Shown one piece after another: positions 14,352-14,378 of a stretch of DNA of 14,378 nt; the stretch's first letter is position 1, and each line of letters opens with the position of its first letter. The DNA comes from Thomasclavelia sp. (GTDB lineage Bacteria > Bacillota_I > Bacilli_A > Erysipelotrichales > Coprobacillaceae). The DNA is taken from positions 1 to 14,378 of the forward strand of contig JAHHSU010000032.1 in assembly GCA_020025035.1 (NCBI GenBank). The letters run 5' to 3'. The notes beneath the pieces are model-generated. The model worked only from the letters and a program-made list of their open reading frames with translations. It was not told the DNA's origin and searched no databases. Made by a program: the position numbers and the translations under genes.

Positions 14352-14378
14352 TTTATTCCTCCTCAAAAAAAAATAAAT

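Noticed and set aside
14352..14366. TTG start at 14366 for the GyrI-like gene
   Set aside because: The extension consists mostly of the ribosome site itself; the ATG at 14351 is correctly spaced from it.
1..14378. CRISPR array, tRNA/rRNA genes, prophage or defence cassette
   Set aside because: On reading both strands I saw no regularly spaced repeats, no cloverleaf or rRNA sequence, and no phage or defence genes; nearly all sequence is accounted for by recognisable families.

Overview
The window is AT-rich throughout (roughly 30% GC by eye) and reads as chromosomal DNA of a low-GC, endospore-lineage Firmicute. A SpoIIE phosphatase gene sits just upstream of tilS-hpt-ftsH-hslO, an order broadly conserved in Bacilli and Clostridia. 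The codon bias, the ISNCY-type transposase remnant and the protein flavour best fit the Erysipelotrichales/Coprobacillaceae (Thomasclavelia, Coprobacillus, Faecalibacillus relatives). That placement is an inference, not a search result.

Layout from left to right. Positions 1-368 hold the decayed 5' end of an insertion sequence (transposase N-terminus with two in-frame stops) and an AU-rich hairpin. Positions 369-1812 (minus strand) hold dusB followed by a UPF0178 gene, with their own promoter. Positions 1813-2025 hold that promoter, an unexplained 67-bp dyad with a 15-bp perfect stem and a G-rich loop, and the terminator of the next unit. Positions 2026-6807 (minus) are the tilS-hpt-ftsH-small ORF-hslO operon: tRNA lysidine synthesis, purine salvage, membrane proteolysis and a redox chaperone. 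A previously unlisted 31-codon membrane-protein gene (2914-3009) lies between ftsH and hslO and has a near-ideal ribosome binding site. Positions 6888-9080 (minus) are spoIIE, with its own terminator and a promoter whose 21-bp spacing matches the unusual spacing known for the Spo0A-activated B. subtilis spoIIE promoter.

Divergent from spoIIE, 9227-10303 (plus) is an aromatic-acid-exporter-type membrane protein whose cytosolic half resembles a degenerate HAD hydrolase. It ends in a hairpin shared with the convergent minus-strand unit. That unit (10314-13630) is a tightly packed run: exoA, an APH(3')-like aminoglycoside phosphotransferase, a YfcE-type phosphoesterase and the two halves of a split ThrE threonine/serine exporter. 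It includes 4-nt and 8-nt overlaps. A GyrI-like small-molecule-binding protein (13689-14351) lies upstream behind a weak terminator.

Most of the window is ordinary core genome. I see no CRISPR array, rRNA or tRNA gene, prophage or obvious defence cassette. The points most worth a second look are the tiny ORF beside ftsH, the exporter/HAD-like fusion, the chromosomal APH(3') homologue and the dyad between hslO and dusB. Five start codons are placed from ribosome-binding-site evidence rather than from the longest possible reading frame; four of these are shorter than the longest ORF (spoIIE, exporter, APH, GyrI-like).
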